From NCBI RefSeq assembly GCF_009870125.1, contig NC_046680.1, positions 14,465,501-14,529,500 of the forward strand: a stretch of 64,000 nt of DNA, read 5' to 3'. Every line of letters starts with the position of its first letter. The first letter of the stretch is position 1. The stretch is from Drosophila pseudoobscura (taxonomy: Eukaryota; Arthropoda; Insecta; Diptera; Drosophilidae). Shown piece after piece: positions 11,593 through 22,694 of the stretch. Position numbers and translations under genes: made by a program. The notes beneath the pieces were generated by a model. It was not told where the DNA came from. It ran no database searches and worked only from the letters and a program-made list of their open reading frames with translations.

Positions 11593-12324
11593 TTATTCAT
11601 CGGCGTCCTCGAAGCGCTCATCGTCGTCGTCCAGGCTCAAGTTCTGCATGCCTCCTACTTCTCCCCCGTTCCGTCCAAGTGTTAGAGCATCGTCGGCCAT
11701 ATCCTCGTCTTCGAGGACCATTCCGCCAGCATCTTCCATGGCGTCGCTGTCCTCCGAATTGCTGTCAGCCGAGTCTGGATGCAGGGCCTGGCAAGTAGTC
11801 ATTGCGCTATACATCGTATCGACTGTGTGTATATCCTCGGGCAACAGCCAGCACTCTGTAACTTCCTCAAACTGTTCGTCCACAGCATCCTCAAAGTTCT
11901 CATCGTCCTCATCGTGCTCGTCGCTGCCATTGCCCTCGTCAACGTCTGCCTCTGCCCCGCCACCGTTCTGCCCATTGACGATTGCCGGCTGCGGATTTCC
12001 ATACACGCCATTCCACTCCACTTTGTGGTCCAGCATGAAATAAATGCACTTCCTTGGGTTCGAAGAAATCCCATGAAGGCTCACTTGTTTCCACTCGATG
12101 GATATTCCCTCGGGTAGGTCAATTGGTTGCCAAGAGAGAGAACTAAGAGAGTCGAGACAATAACAATTGACGACGCCGGCATTTTGCACACCATTTTCAA
12201 CTCACTTTTGAGCGATGTAAATCGTACCCTCGCCCACAATATTGTCGCCCAGCTTGAGCTTGATATTGTTGGCTGTGTACAGCAGTCCATGTTCCGGCGG
12301 GGAAACTGGCGTTATTAATACCAT
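11593..12324 (-). CDS. icln: icln / pICln, methylosome chaperone of Sm proteins
   Basis: CDS is complement(join(11593..12142,12206..12324)), giving 222 aa. The 63-bp intron splits the codon after YIAQ, and the join gives N-SLSWQP. The N-terminal half is the PH-like fold of pICln (GLLYTANNIKLKLGD, ISIEWKQVSLHGISS). The C-terminal half is dominated by Asp/Glu-rich stretches, including a conserved acidic tail ending ERFEDADE. In the family it works with PRMT5 and holds Sm proteins before SMN-dependent snRNP assembly. The gene is convergent with RNASEH2C. A dispersed repeat rich in GGTATATTT (sense strand) starts about 70-90 bp upstream of the start codon and may carry its promoter. Confidence 0.96.
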
Positions 12325-12394
12325 TTTGACACGAAAATTTCAATTAAAAAATATTGTTAAAAAAAGCGTCTGGCAGCAAAATAGTGTGATTTGA

Positions 12395-12860
12395 GATATA
12401 CGGTCTGACCTTCGGAAATATACCGAAATATACCGTCTCATTTAAAAAATATACCATAAATATACTGACGAGTTCAGGCTCTATTATACATATTCCTCGT
12501 TTTTGATCTTCCGTGGAATATTCTCAGCTATATAGAACATTTAGCCATGCCCACATAATTTGATCCGATTAGTGAATCGATTTTCTACTTAACTGGATTA
12601 TGTTAAATACTTGCTTTTATTGGAATTTGCGTAAAAAAAGGTTTTAGCGAAATGGGCCAAACCAAAAAAAACGAAAGAGTATAGACGTTCATATTGCTAA
12701 ATTTTAATATTCAGTTGAATAATTCTGGCTAACTAAAACTGTTAGTTTTGCCCACATAATTTTGGACCGTTGATGAATAAAGTTTCTACTTGACTGGCTA
12801 GTTTGTAGACCTTGCTTTTATTGTATTTTAGCTAAAACAAGGTTTCAACAAAGAAGTCTT
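12395..12860 (+). repeat. dispersed promoter-proximal repeat, copy A
   Basis: Copy A begins with GGTCTGACC then AAATATACC units, a TATACATATTCCTCG block, then GCCCACATAATTT and a TTTCTACTTAACTGG block. The second part (about 12700-12860) repeats the latter half again in diverged form (GCCCACATAATTTT ... TTTCTACTTGACTGG), so this copy holds two tandem units of roughly 200 bp. The AAATATACC end lies closest to the icln start. No coding capacity was seen. Confidence 0.8.
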
Positions 12861-13367
12861 ATTTTTTACATGGTAACTACACATTTGGTACATATAAACT
12901 ACATGTGTATGTAAAAACGTATACATATGTGCTCCGACGATTAATCACAATCGTTGCACATAATAAAATTTGTAATTTCGAGTTCTTTAAGAGATTTACT
13001 AACTAATTTAAGCTGTAAATAAAGAAGCATTAGTGTACAGCTTATAATTCTTCAACATGGACCTGGCGTTTTCGCACAAAGTGTTCTTTGGACGCCAGTG
13101 ACAACTCTGCTAGTTCAATATTTCAATTTTTGCAGCGCGTCTCGCCCAATTTTCCGCAATTTAATTCCACCAGCAAAGCCATCAACAAATATGCTGTCAA
13201 GCCACAAACCTTCTATGTTGTGCTTTTAGAAAAGTAATATTTGTTAAAGTGAGCGTGTGAGTGCTGGGATTAGAATCTACGGAAGTCCTTTTCGTTGGTG
13301 CTGTGCTGTTGTTGTTTTTGTTGCTTTCGCTACTGCTGTCGCCCTGTATACGCCCTTGCGTATAACA
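12861..13367 (+). other. RhoGAP54D 5' flank and leader
   Basis: AT-rich spacer followed by the likely 5' leader of RhoGAP54D. No TATA box or other defined promoter motif was recognised, and there is no coding sequence. Confidence 0.4.
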
Positions 13368-16300
13368 ATGGACATGGAATACGCCAACATCAATGAATTT
13401 AATGACCGCGACCTAGCGACACGCATGCGCAACAGCAATTATGAAAAATACAAGTCTCTGGTGCGCATGCACCTCTCCTTCGAGCTGGAACTAAACACCG
13501 ACGAGTAAGTTGCCACAGGCTGCCATCCCATCGAAATATAGTGCTTACCGATTTATGGGTTGCAGGTTCGACTTGCCGTGCCATGAAATCGTCTATGAAG
13601 ATAAGGGCAAGATCAAGAAGTGGAATCGCCTCTCCAAGAAGAATCGCGGACCTGCCACAGGCTGCACGGCTGGGGCAGGCAGTAAGTCGGCGGGCAACAG
13701 TCCCACTGAAACGCTGCAGCAACAAATTGATGCAGGCTTTCTGATGCACCTGGAGGAGCTCAAAGAGTTTCTTATGCTGGAGAAGAGTAAGTGACAGGGA
13801 GAGTCCGGAAAAATGGTTCATTCTAAATGCGGAAATGCTATTCTGCAGATCTCACCCAGGAGGGACTCTTTCGCAAGACAGGAGCCGTTTCCAGGCAGAA
13901 CGAGCTACGAATGCACATACAGCACGACCAGCCCTTGGATTTGGAACTGACAGGATTCTCGGCTCACGACTGTGCCACTGTTTTTAAGAGCTTTCTGGCC
14001 GAGCTGCCAGAGCCTTTGCTTACAGACGCCCACTATCCAGCACATCTTCAGATAGCGCCGCTTAGCCAGGCATTAATGGGGGGTCTGGTGGCGGCTACCG
14101 CAGAGCGCAAACGACATCTTCTCAACTCGGTGCAGCTGCTTCTTCTCCTGCTCCCCGAAGAGCATCGCGAGTTACTGCAGCACATTATTGAAATGCTCCA
14201 TGCGGTGGCAGCGCGTGAGGAGAGCAACAAGATGTCCGCGGAGAATTTGGCCACCTTGTTTACACCGCACCTGATTTGCCCCAGGCAAATGCCGCCTGAG
14301 GTGCTCCACTATACGGCGAAGAAGATGTCCAGCATTGTGTCCTACATGATTCAGCAGGGTCTGGAAATCTTCGAAGTTCCCGGAAAGCTAGCCACCGATA
14401 TTCGAGCGTACTTTCTTGAGCGCAAACGCAAAAAAACCATGTCACCGGAGCAAACCCTTGACGAATCCATCTCGGACGTCTCGACGGTCAACACGGTGTA
14501 CACTTTTGTAGATCGTGCAGCCACGGCAGCGGCAAACAACAGCAATAACACGGACACTGCACTGGCGCAGCTGTACGCGCACATTCAGAGCCTCCCGGAG
14601 TCCTCCAAGAAGCGTCGCCTCATCAAGCAGTTTAACAAGCAAAACGGACAAGGTAGCACATTGTCTCCACTCCGTTGCGTTCCTTTAGGACACAGCTCAT
14701 TAATTCCACTCGCTCGTTTCAGGCACACCGCTGCAGGTCGTTGTAATGAATCGTCTAAAAAACAACGAGGCCACTCGCAGTGCCAAGTCCTTGGGGGACT
14801 CCATCAAAAAGCACATCTTCCACAAGAGCCTCATGTCGCGCACCCCTAAGAGAGTGCCCCCCAGCTTTCATCCTGAGGTGAGCCGCAAGAGAAGCATTTG
14901 CAACGCATTTCCATTTATGTGTGTGTTTATTGGTGACTAACCGCATGTCTCTCCATCGTATCCTAGACGCCCAATCTGTCGCATGTAAAGCAGCCCAAGC
15001 TGCGTGTGCTGTTCCAGAGTCCCTGTCCACCGACACCCACCTCATCGAAGGGCACAAGCTCTACATCCACCGTCACCTCTACCTTCATTGCTACTAACTC
15101 CTTGCATCAGCTTCAGAAATCCATCTCATCCACATCGCTCAAGATTGAGACCTCGTCCTCGGACAGCAGTTCCAGCTGTAGCATCTCTGCTCCCGCCAGT
15201 CGTCAGCAATCGAATGAGCTGTCTGGAATGGTTTGTGCTGTCCAAGAAGAGGACGAGATAGACGCTAGTTGCTGTGTGACTCCTCTGAAGCTTATGTCAG
15301 CGGCTGCCAAGCAGCTGATCGACAAGAAGAGCGTGGCCTGGGACGACCATCGTCTGTTCGAGATTGAGGAGTACTCTAATCCCTCTACACCCGTGCAGCA
15401 GTCCACACGCTACAAATCGGAGCCTAACCTTTCGAGTATTCTGCCCCAGGTTCCAGACGAAGAAAACAGCGATGGCGACGCAGCTCTCACTCCGATTGTT
15501 GAGGTGTCCAGCTCAATGGCTGCCAGCAGCAGCAGCCACATGGGCAAGTTGATAACTCGCAAATTGATGAAGGGCGTGAGCATGGGCAATTTAAGATTCC
15601 CGTTCAGCACGCCGGAAACGACCAAACGATTGGTGCGCAGTGTTTCGGCCACCCTAAGAAGGCGTCCCAGTGGGGATGAGGGCAAGCACTTCCCGTCGGC
15701 AGCAGATGCTCCTCTTCTTGAGGACGTGGACGGTAGCGATGAAGATGACGATGAGGATGGGGAAGATGACGATACATTATCAGAGTCCAATGGCAGCTCC
15801 AATGAACTGCCTGCGATGACCGTGGGCTACCAGCAGATCCTCCAGAGCAGCGTGTATCGTAACATGGATCTCATAACGAGCACACCAGCTCTCCACATGG
15901 GCCGCCGTTCAATGTCGCCCATCACCAAATCGACGCAGCGCATGCCCAAGGCCATGCAGGTAAACGCAATAGCGACAGCAATAGATTCCCGTATGAAAGA
16001 TCATTTTTTGATACCTGATTTCATTGCAGGAGTCTATTATGACGCCACGCTCCCGCAAACCCGTTATGCTGCTCAATGCCTTGGCTGGCAATGGCGACAA
16101 GCAGCTTAACCTAAGCTTATCCGAGCAAGATGAACAGGACTCCCTGGCCGGGACCCCCGTGAAGCAGCGCGAACCACCCTCTCTCCATAGCGAGGACGCT
16201 ACTTCACTTGGCGGCTATGCCGAGATATTGAGACATCAGCAGGGTTATGGCTTACTCAGCTCTAGACAGCGTACGTGCAGCAGCAGTAACAGCAATAGCA

Positions 16301-16792
16301 ATGAGGAGTCCAAGCCTCCAAACGCTCTGTCCAGTGATTTCAAGTGAGTCGCAATGGATGCAATGCATTACCGGACTACCATTCTTATCTCGCACTCTAA
16401 TTTCCTTCATCTTTAGGGAATATCTGCTTACACGCAGTGTGCTGACTGCCAGCCCGACGGATTTGTCGTTTGCCAGTCGCTCGGATGACTTCGGTGGAGC
16501 CAGCACCACCCAAGATATCGACGACTTCGATGAGGCCGAGCTGAGTCCCAGTTTGCTGTACTGCTTGGATGGCAATGAACCTGCTGCAATGGTCTCGCCC
16601 TTGTGCAATGGCAATGTTAATGCCAGCGTCACAAACGGTCGCAAACGATCGGCCGTCACACCCCTTAAGTCTCAACTGATCACAGATGATGCGGACAACA
16701 AGGAGAACATGAATGTTCAGGAGGAGCACGTGCGCACCAAAAAGCTGCTTATTACTTCTTCCGAGGAGTATCCAGGCGAAACAGCCCTTTAG
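13368..16792 (+). CDS. RhoGAP54D: RhoGAP54D, ARHGAP19-type Rho GTPase activating protein
   Basis: CDS is join(13368..13504,13566..13786,13849..14652,14723..14877,14967..15959,16030..16343,16417..16792), giving 999 aa with all phases consistent. The RhoGAP domain spans roughly residues 115-300: EGLFRKTG carries the arginine finger (Arg128), followed by FKSFLAELPEPLLTD and the NKMSAENLATLFTPH block. The rest is a long Ser-rich, mostly disordered tail with an acidic stretch (DEDDDEDGEDDD) and a basic KRRLIKQFNKQNG segment. The closest vertebrate relative is ARHGAP19, a RhoA GAP acting in cytokinesis. The start is the first ATG in frame. All six introns are short (61-89 bp). Confidence 0.93.
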
Positions 16793-17605
16793 CCTTAAAT
16801 AGTACTCGTAAATGTGTAGTTTTTCAAAATCCTAACGTTAAAACCGTTGTACGGTTTTAAAAAATCATCCCTCATCAAAATGTTCAAGAAAAATATTGCT
16901 TCCGTGAAATTGTTTTCGGTATGACACGTGTCCCGCTTTTTAACTGACCGCGTTTTAAAGTTAAGCTAAGAATATTACATTATAAATGCATGCCGCCTCA
17001 AAAACATTACATTACATATTAAAGAAAGTGTATATCACAACAGTTAAAGAATTGCACGGGTATTATCAGTGGGACTATGAGAAATCGCGAATTAATGGTC
17101 AAAAAGTATTCACCATCAAACGCTGGAATTAGCGTGCCTGACTGTTTGGAGTACTACTAAACAGTTAAAACATCGGAAATTATGTTGTTGAATTATCAAG
17201 AAATGATTATATTCTATTCTTCAAATCGCAAGTTATAGCAAACGGGATGTTCTCAAAGAGCTCTTGGACACTAATGACCATAAGGAAACTGTATTACGCG
17301 ACTTATTCTTTTTTTTCATGTGAAAAATTTGTATTTTATTGTGAACAAGTTTACTGCTACCTTTCGTGGCAACTTAATCTAGTTTTACAGCGACTTATTC
17401 TATAAAACAATTCAATGCAGTTACTGGTGCATACTTTTTGCCGTTGCCAAGCACGGTTTTTTCTCCCACCGGACTCTACCCAACACTGTCGGTAGTGTCA
17501 AACAGCTGATGTTTGTTGACAACAATTTCTCGTCGAAAAGAAACAAAGTTTTGTTTGGAAAATTAAGTTTTACAAAAGATTTGTGCGTAAACAGCGACTA
17601 GGATA
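16793..17605. other. intergenic: RhoGAP54D 3' UTR and PET100 promoter
   Basis: AT-rich, with no coding sequence. The left part is presumably the RhoGAP54D 3' UTR. The right part is the PET100 promoter with an E-box-type element at 17501-17510. Confidence 0.5.
17501..17510 (+). promoter_or_regulatory. E-box core promoter element (Drosophila motif 5) upstream of PET100
   Basis: AACAGCTGAT fits the consensus AWCAGCTGWT, one of the known core promoter motifs of TATA-less Drosophila genes. It lies 96 bp before the PET100 start codon. Confidence 0.55.
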
Positions 17606-17848
17606 ATGGGAACTTGGGTTCTAGAAGTAGCCAAGATGGGCATGTACATGGCATTTCCGGTGGCTCTGTTTCACATCTTCAACCAACCGGAATATTTCGA
17701 GGAGTGGGTGACCAAAAAGAAGCGCGAGCTGTATCCACCCGAGCACAAGAGTCATCGCGAGGAGCTCCAGCGTGCCATAAGGGAGCATCACGAGAAGCAT
17801 GATGCCAAAATGATGCGCGCCATGGAGGAGGCAGAGCGTAAGAAGTAG
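17606..17848 (+). CDS. PET100: PET100 homologue, cytochrome c oxidase assembly factor
   Basis: The product is 80 aa in a single exon. It matches the PET100 family along its length: a short N-terminal membrane segment (KMGMYMAFPVALFHIFNQ), then the family signature FEEWVTKKKRELYPPE and a charged, helical tail ending AERKK. Human PET100 is 73 aa with the same order (FPVAMF, then KRELWPPE). PET100 is an inner-membrane protein needed for complex IV biogenesis. A polyadenylation signal AATAAA is at 17966-17971. Confidence 0.93.
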   Translation: MGTWVLEVAKMGMYMAFPVALFHIFNQPEYFEEWVTKKKRELYPPEHKSHREELQRAIREHHEKHDAKMMRAMEEAERKK

Positions 17849-18180
17849 AAATCCAAATGGATCACTGCACCCAGCCGTTTCGTTATATAACACCATTTCG
17901 ATCATCCTGCAGCTATGCCATAAATGCGACTAAACTGAAACTGTAAACACTTTTGTATGCGACGTAATAAAAACTTGAATGTACCCAAAGCACAAATCCA
18001 TTCTGAGGATATGATGAGTGGAAATTATCTGTAAATTATCGTCGAACCGTGGCTTTTGTGTATGTGCAGTGCTATACTTGAAACAAAACAGAATGCTATC
18101 TAGGGAAAAACACCTATATTGCATTAACACAAAACAAGGAACCGGGTGCACAGCGGATTCTCCCCAGTGGAACACTTGAA

Positions 18181-19227
18181 ATGGTCAACCCATATCAAAC
18201 GATAGACGCTTATCAGCAGGCCAGCCGCTCCAAACCGCTGCCACCTGGTTGAATGTGTCCACTGCCCGTCCGATGCTCCTCCATACGAGTATACAAATTC
18301 AAATCCAAACGATCAACATCAATGAGGACGCCACTTTCCTGATAACTTGACCGCCATGTGACCGTTGGCATAGGAATTTTGTCACAGTTTAGAAACCTAC
18401 CTACATGTGTTTTCGGCGTGATGAGTACAATGATGTGTGTTAAGAGCTAGATTAGATGCCCTCCAAGCGATTTACGCCCATTCAATTATTTTGGTAGGTA
18501 ATGCTATTATCTACTTTCACACGATGCAATAAATAGAAAAATGCCCCGGAAATGAATCCTTACGCCGAAGATGTAATACTCTTGTAAGTCGAATTCTACA
18601 TAATATATTGGATGTCTAGAATTGGAAGAATCCTGCATGCATGTATTCCTAACGTTAGATGGCCAATAATCTGTATCTGTATGCACGATCCAGTACAAAT
18701 TATAGTTCTGGCTGATGTTTCCTATAGCAGATACATATATAATATTGTAGTGATCCGATACTGATTCAATCTGTGTGTAATAAATACCATTTTCGTAGCG
18801 TAGCAAGATGAAATATAAAGTCCATAAGTTCCGCGCAAAAGTATAATCAGTAGCTCCAGATAGCCGACTGGCAGCGAACGGATTGTTATAGAGGCACTTG
18901 ATTGTTCTTATAACAATAGGCGGGGTGTGTGTATTGGGGGTGGGTGGAGGTGGCGGTGGCATATCAGCAGTCATTTAATTAGCTGTTTCAGATTCCGATT
19001 GCTTTTTGGGGACTTTTGCTTACGTTAAAGCGCGCTTTCCACACCTCTGCCTCCGCCGCCGCTCTAAAGGGAAACTGTAGAATCTGATTTACGACTCTCT
19101 CCAACTTCAAGTATTTCCCCCTCTGCCAGCGTGCCAGTTGTACGCCAGCGTCGACGCTTTGGTTATCTCATGCAGGGCAATTTGTCAAGCCAAATAACGG
19201 TCTGCGTGTCAGTTTCAGTTCCATTTT
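18181..19227. other. intergenic stretch with an uncertain spliced ORF
   Basis: Between PET100 and the sugar transporter. On the minus strand an open frame covers 18564-18974 and another covers 18213-18446 (see the separate entry). On the plus strand there are only short frames (for example 18181-18252, 23 codons). A G-rich tract at 18920-18960 gives poly-Pro on the minus strand. Confidence 0.4.
18213..18974 (-). CDS. uncertain two-exon ORF, unknown function
   Basis: Joining complement(18213..18446,18564..18974) across a donor GGC|GTAAGG and an acceptor CTAATCTAG gives a 214-aa frame with phase kept. The first part starts MTADMPPPPPPTPN, then has aromatic-rich sequence (ARNLWTLYFILLRY; DTDYWPSN; YYVEFDLQEYYIFG). 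The last segment is faintly like the edge strand of galactose-binding/discoidin domains. The second part ends GLERLAC. An additional 66-bp in-frame intron is possible near 18720-18790. The acceptor has a poor pyrimidine tract, and I recognise no family. It may be a fast-evolving gene, a decaying one, or chance. Confidence 0.2.
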
Positions 19228-19263
19228 TTGCATCACGGAGAACAGAATAGAACAGAACACAAC

Positions 19264-20658
19264 ATGTCCAAGGGATCGGTCCTACCACAGTATATAGCCG
19301 GTTTGTCGGCCAGCTTTGGCGCCATGTGTATGGGCGCCTCAATCGGCTGGTCCTCGCCGGTGGAGAAAATGATCACGGAGGAAACGGACTACGGCTTTGA
19401 GATATCCTCGGGTCAATTCGGCTGGATATCCGCACTGCTGACATTGGGCGCCACTATCATCTGCATACCCGTTGGCTTCATGATCGATTGGATTGGCCGG
19501 AGGCCGACTATGCTGGCCCTCATACCGCCATACATGGTCGGCTGGGTCCTGATGCTCTTTGCCAAGAACGTGACAATGCTATACTTTGGCCGCTTCATCC
19601 TGGGCATGTGCGGCGGGGCATTCTGCGTGACTGCTCCCATGTACTGCACGGAGATCTCAACGACAGCCTTGCGCGGAACGATTGGCAGTTTCTTCCAGCT
19701 GCTGATCGTATCCGGAGTATTCTATGGGTACTTGGTGGGCGCGTTTGTCCCGCTTACCACGATCAACATTCTGTGTTCGATTCTTCCCCTGATCTTTGCC
19801 GCAGTGCACATCTTTATGCCTGAATCACCTGTGTACTTGGCAATGAAGGGACGCAACGAGGACACCGCTAAAGCCCTCCAATGGTTACGCGGCAAGGATG
19901 CCGATATCAGCGAGGAACTGAAGGAGATCCTCGACGAGGCACAGAAACAGAATGATCAGCCTAAGGTCAATGTTCTGGCTGCTCTAAGACGTCCCGTCAC
20001 CAGAAAGGGTCTGGGGATATCTGTTCTGCTACAGATCTTCCAGCAGTGGACCGGCATCAACGCCATTCTCTTCTACTCGACTTCCATATTCGAAGATGTA
20101 GGCTCTGGTCTCAGCGGCAGCAACAGCACAATCCTAATTGGAGTCACTCAAACAACCACAACGCTGGTGGCAGTGGCTATCATTGACAAGGCCGGTCGCC
20201 GTATTCTCCTGCTGATATCTGGCGTCTTCATGGCTATCACAACGTGCCTGATGGGGGTCTACTTTCAGATGAGTGAAAGCGATCCAGATTCGGTGGTCGG
20301 CCTTGGCTGGCTGCCCATCGTCAGTATTTGCATCTTTATTGTATTCTTCTCCATTGGATTTGGTCCCGTTCCCTGGCTGGTCATGGCCGAACTGTTCTCG
20401 GAGGATATCAAGAGTTTTGGTGGATCCATTGCTGGCACCAGCAACTGGCTCTCTGCATTTATGGTAACGCTCCTGTTCCCGATTCTGAAGGACTCGATTG
20501 GGCCGGGACCAACCTTTTGGATTTTCACGGCTATTGCTGTTTTGGCCTTCTTTTATGCCCTGTTCTTTGTTCCCGAGACCAAAGGCAAGACGATATTAGA
20601 GATTCAGGACATGCTGGCTGGAGGAAAGGTCCAAAAACCCGAAAAGAACGAGACGTAG
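19264..20658 (+). CDS. MFS sugar transporter (SLC2/Tret1-like)
   Basis: The product is 464 aa in a single exon with twelve predicted membrane helices. Family marks are in order: DWIGRRP after helix 2, GRFILGMCGG, PESPVYLAMKGR after helix 6, QQWTGINAILFYS in helix 7, DKAGRR in the loop after helix 8, GFGPVPWLVMAELF in helix 10, and VPETKGKTILEIQ after helix 12. These are typical of insect glucose/trehalose facilitators at the plasma membrane, but substrate cannot be told from sequence. The ATG at 19264 (context AACACAACATG) is the first in-frame ATG; an upstream TTG at 19228 is not favoured. An ATTAAA polyadenylation signal lies near 20725. A GATA-type site (GGTTATCTCA) near 19161 would suit gut expression, but this is speculative. 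Confidence 0.94.
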   Translation: MSKGSVLPQYIAGLSASFGAMCMGASIGWSSPVEKMITEETDYGFEISSGQFGWISALLTLGATIICIPVGFMIDWIGRRPTMLALIPPYMVGWVLMLFAKNVTMLYFGRFILGMCGGAFCVTAPMYCTEISTTALRGTIGSFFQLLIVSGVFYGYLVGAFVPLTTINILCSILPLIFAAVHIFMPESPVYLAMKGRNEDTAKALQWLRGKDADISEELKEILDEAQKQNDQPKVNVLAALRRPVTRKGLGISVLLQIFQQWTGINAILFYSTSIFEDVGSGLSGSNSTILIGVTQTTTTLVAVAIIDKAGRRILLLISGVFMAITTCLMGVYFQMSESDPDSVVGLGWLPIVSICIFIVFFSIGFGPVPWLVMAELFSEDIKSFGGSIAGTSNWLSAFMVTLLFPILKDSIGPGPTFWIFTAIAVLAFFYALFFVPETKGKTILEIQDMLAGGKVQKPEKNET

Positions 20659-21336
20659 CAGATCAAACATCTAAATGTGCGAATTGTTTAATGAATATAT
20701 GTTAGTATAAATTATCGATTTAGCATTAAAATTTCCAGAAAAGTTAACATCGCCTTGCTGTTGTATTTTAAAATTGTTTATTTTTAAAACAAACTTTTAA
20801 ATTTTCAAATTACTGCGAAGATATCGATCAATGAATGATGTCGCGTATTTGGGAATATATTATATATATAGAACTTACCGAACTGGATAGAACACCGAAC
20901 TCCTTCCTCCAATTCCCAGGAGGCTATTTTATTTTATTATTTTTATTATTATAATTTTTTTCCGTTGATCCGTATAATTTTTAAGGTATTTTTTGTCAAT
21001 TTCATCAATCTATTAAATTTAATTTTCAACGGTATATAGAAATCAAATAAGAGCAAGTATATAGAATAGACCAATCAAGTATAAAATTGATTCACTAATC
21101 GGATAAAATTATGAGGGCATGACTAAATGTTTTATCTAGACAGTAATATTCCACGGAATATCAAAATCGAGGAATATGTATAATGGAACTTGAATTCGTC
21201 AGTATATTTACGGTATATTTTTAAAATGAGACGGTATATTTTGGTATATTTCTGAGGGTCCGCGGTCCCTATTTATTATTATTATTATTTTTTTTTTTTA
21301 ACAATTTTATGTGAGTTTGGCCATTTTCTATTCGTC
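20659..21336. other. intergenic with repeat copy B
   Basis: Sugar transporter 3' UTR up to about 20740, then very AT-rich DNA (TTTTATT tract near 20927-20960), then repeat copy B, which reaches to within about 70 bp of the Atf-2 start. Confidence 0.55.
21005..21270 (-). repeat. dispersed promoter-proximal repeat, copy B
   Basis: Inverted relative to copies A, C, D and E. From right to left on the minus strand it reads GACCCTCAGAAATATACC, two more ATATACC units, then TACTGACGAATTC, the TATACATATTCCTCG block, ATGCCCTCATAATTTTATCC and TAGTGAATCAATTTTATAC. On the plus strand GTCAGTATATTT (about 21198) and TTTGGTATATTT (about 21239) match the Drosophila motif 6 consensus KTYRGTATWTTT. It ends about 70 bp before the Atf-2 ATG. 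Confidence 0.82.
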
Positions 21337-22533
21337 ATGGAGAACTCCTCTGGCATCGGGGACCTGGCCAGCGTCTCGTTTGCCGACTTGGAGACAAAGA
21401 CCTCGGGGGAGGATGGGCCCTGCTACGAGAGCTACGGGCAACAGCCCAAGCATGACATGACTCTGAATCTGTCCTTCGGACAAAAGGAGAACCTGTTTGC
21501 TGCCGATCAAACGCCCACACCCACGCGCCTCATCAAGAACTGCGACGAAGTGGGCCTCTTTGATGACCTGCAGCATGTCAATCCCTTCGACATTGGATTC
21601 CAGCGTGCGGCAGAACAGAACGTGAGTGGCACGCCAAATCGTCCAGAAGCTCCACAGAATGATGGCGAGTCCCTGCACACGCCACAAGTCTACCCCCTGG
21701 AGACGGTTTCGGTCCACACTACTGCCCCGCCTCCCGTCCCGGTTGGAACGGAAATGCGAAGCGAGAGCTGTAGTTCGATAGATGTGGAGCAGCTGCTGGC
21801 CAGTGACACCACCACAGCTACGACAGCAGTCTGCGCTGAAGATCCGCTCCCCATACAGTTGATACAACCCCAAGTTATTGCTTGGGTACTGCCTGCACAG
21901 ACGGTGCCCATGGCAACAGAACTCCCTAGTGGAAAACACCTTACCAGTTCCATTCCCAGGCAATCCGGACGCCCGTTCATACTTCCCAAGCCCAGCACAA
22001 GGCGCAATACCCCGGCCCCGTTGCTGGTGTCTAGCAATCCACCTGCTCCCGAGCCGAGCAGCGCTAGCCTGACTCCCACATCGCAGTTACCTATTAAGGA
22101 GCGCCTGAAGGCCATTATCCACAGCAACAACCAAAAGCGTATCTTCTCTGAACAGCCAAAAAGTGTAAGAGCAAAGCCGGATCGGGACGAGGATTGCATG
22201 GAGCGGCGTCGAGCGGCTGCCAGCCGCTACAGGAACAAGATGCGCAACGAGCAGAAGGACCTTCGGAAGCAAAACGCTCAATTGCAGCAGGAGAATCAGG
22301 ATCTGCGCGAGAGGATAGCCCGGCTTGAGAAGGAACTGAATCAGCACAACAGAAGCATGGCTGGTGGTATTATTTGACATACTTTCCACTTAAATCCCTT
22401 GTAATTCTCGACTTTTCTTGCAGTTGTGGCAAATCAACTAAAAATTCCTCCATCGAGCATTCACCTGCTCATCAATGTCCCCAGTATGCTAGTGCCTTCG
22501 TCTGCACAAAATACTAGTGTGGATATAAAGTAG
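21337..22533 (+). CDS. Atf-2: Atf-2, bZIP transcription factor
   Basis: CDS is join(21337..22366,22424..22533), giving 379 aa. Residues 59-62 are TPTP followed by TRLIKNCDEVGLFDDLQ, the ATF2 activation segment; Thr59 and Thr61 agree with the p38 sites I recall for fly dATF-2. The bZIP runs about 285-336 (MERRRAAASRYRNKMRNEQK then a leucine zipper). The second exon adds VVANQLKIPPSSIHLLINVPSMLVPS. Family role: a stress- and p38-responsive activator binding CRE-like sites, also linked to heterochromatin. The donor is ambiguous: GT at 22364 or 22367 both keep phase. If the intron is kept, translation stops at 22377 with a 346-aa form. The remaining intron argues against a retrocopy. It converges on the TBC1D31-like gene. 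Confidence 0.93.
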
Positions 22534-22694
22534 CACAGAATGCCTTTGCCCCTAAGATGCAACCTATCCCAGTGGGTTTGATTTTATGTAAATATTTATT
22601 TGTATGCTATGGTGCCATGATAATAATTCTAGCTTAGACATTATTTATTTGTACAATAAGGCCTTATTGCGCTTTCCTCTGAGAAGTATTGCTT

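Noticed and set aside
21337-22533. Atf-2 as a processed retrocopy
   Set aside because: A second coding exon with a conserved C-terminal segment lies beyond a real intron, so the gene is not intronless.
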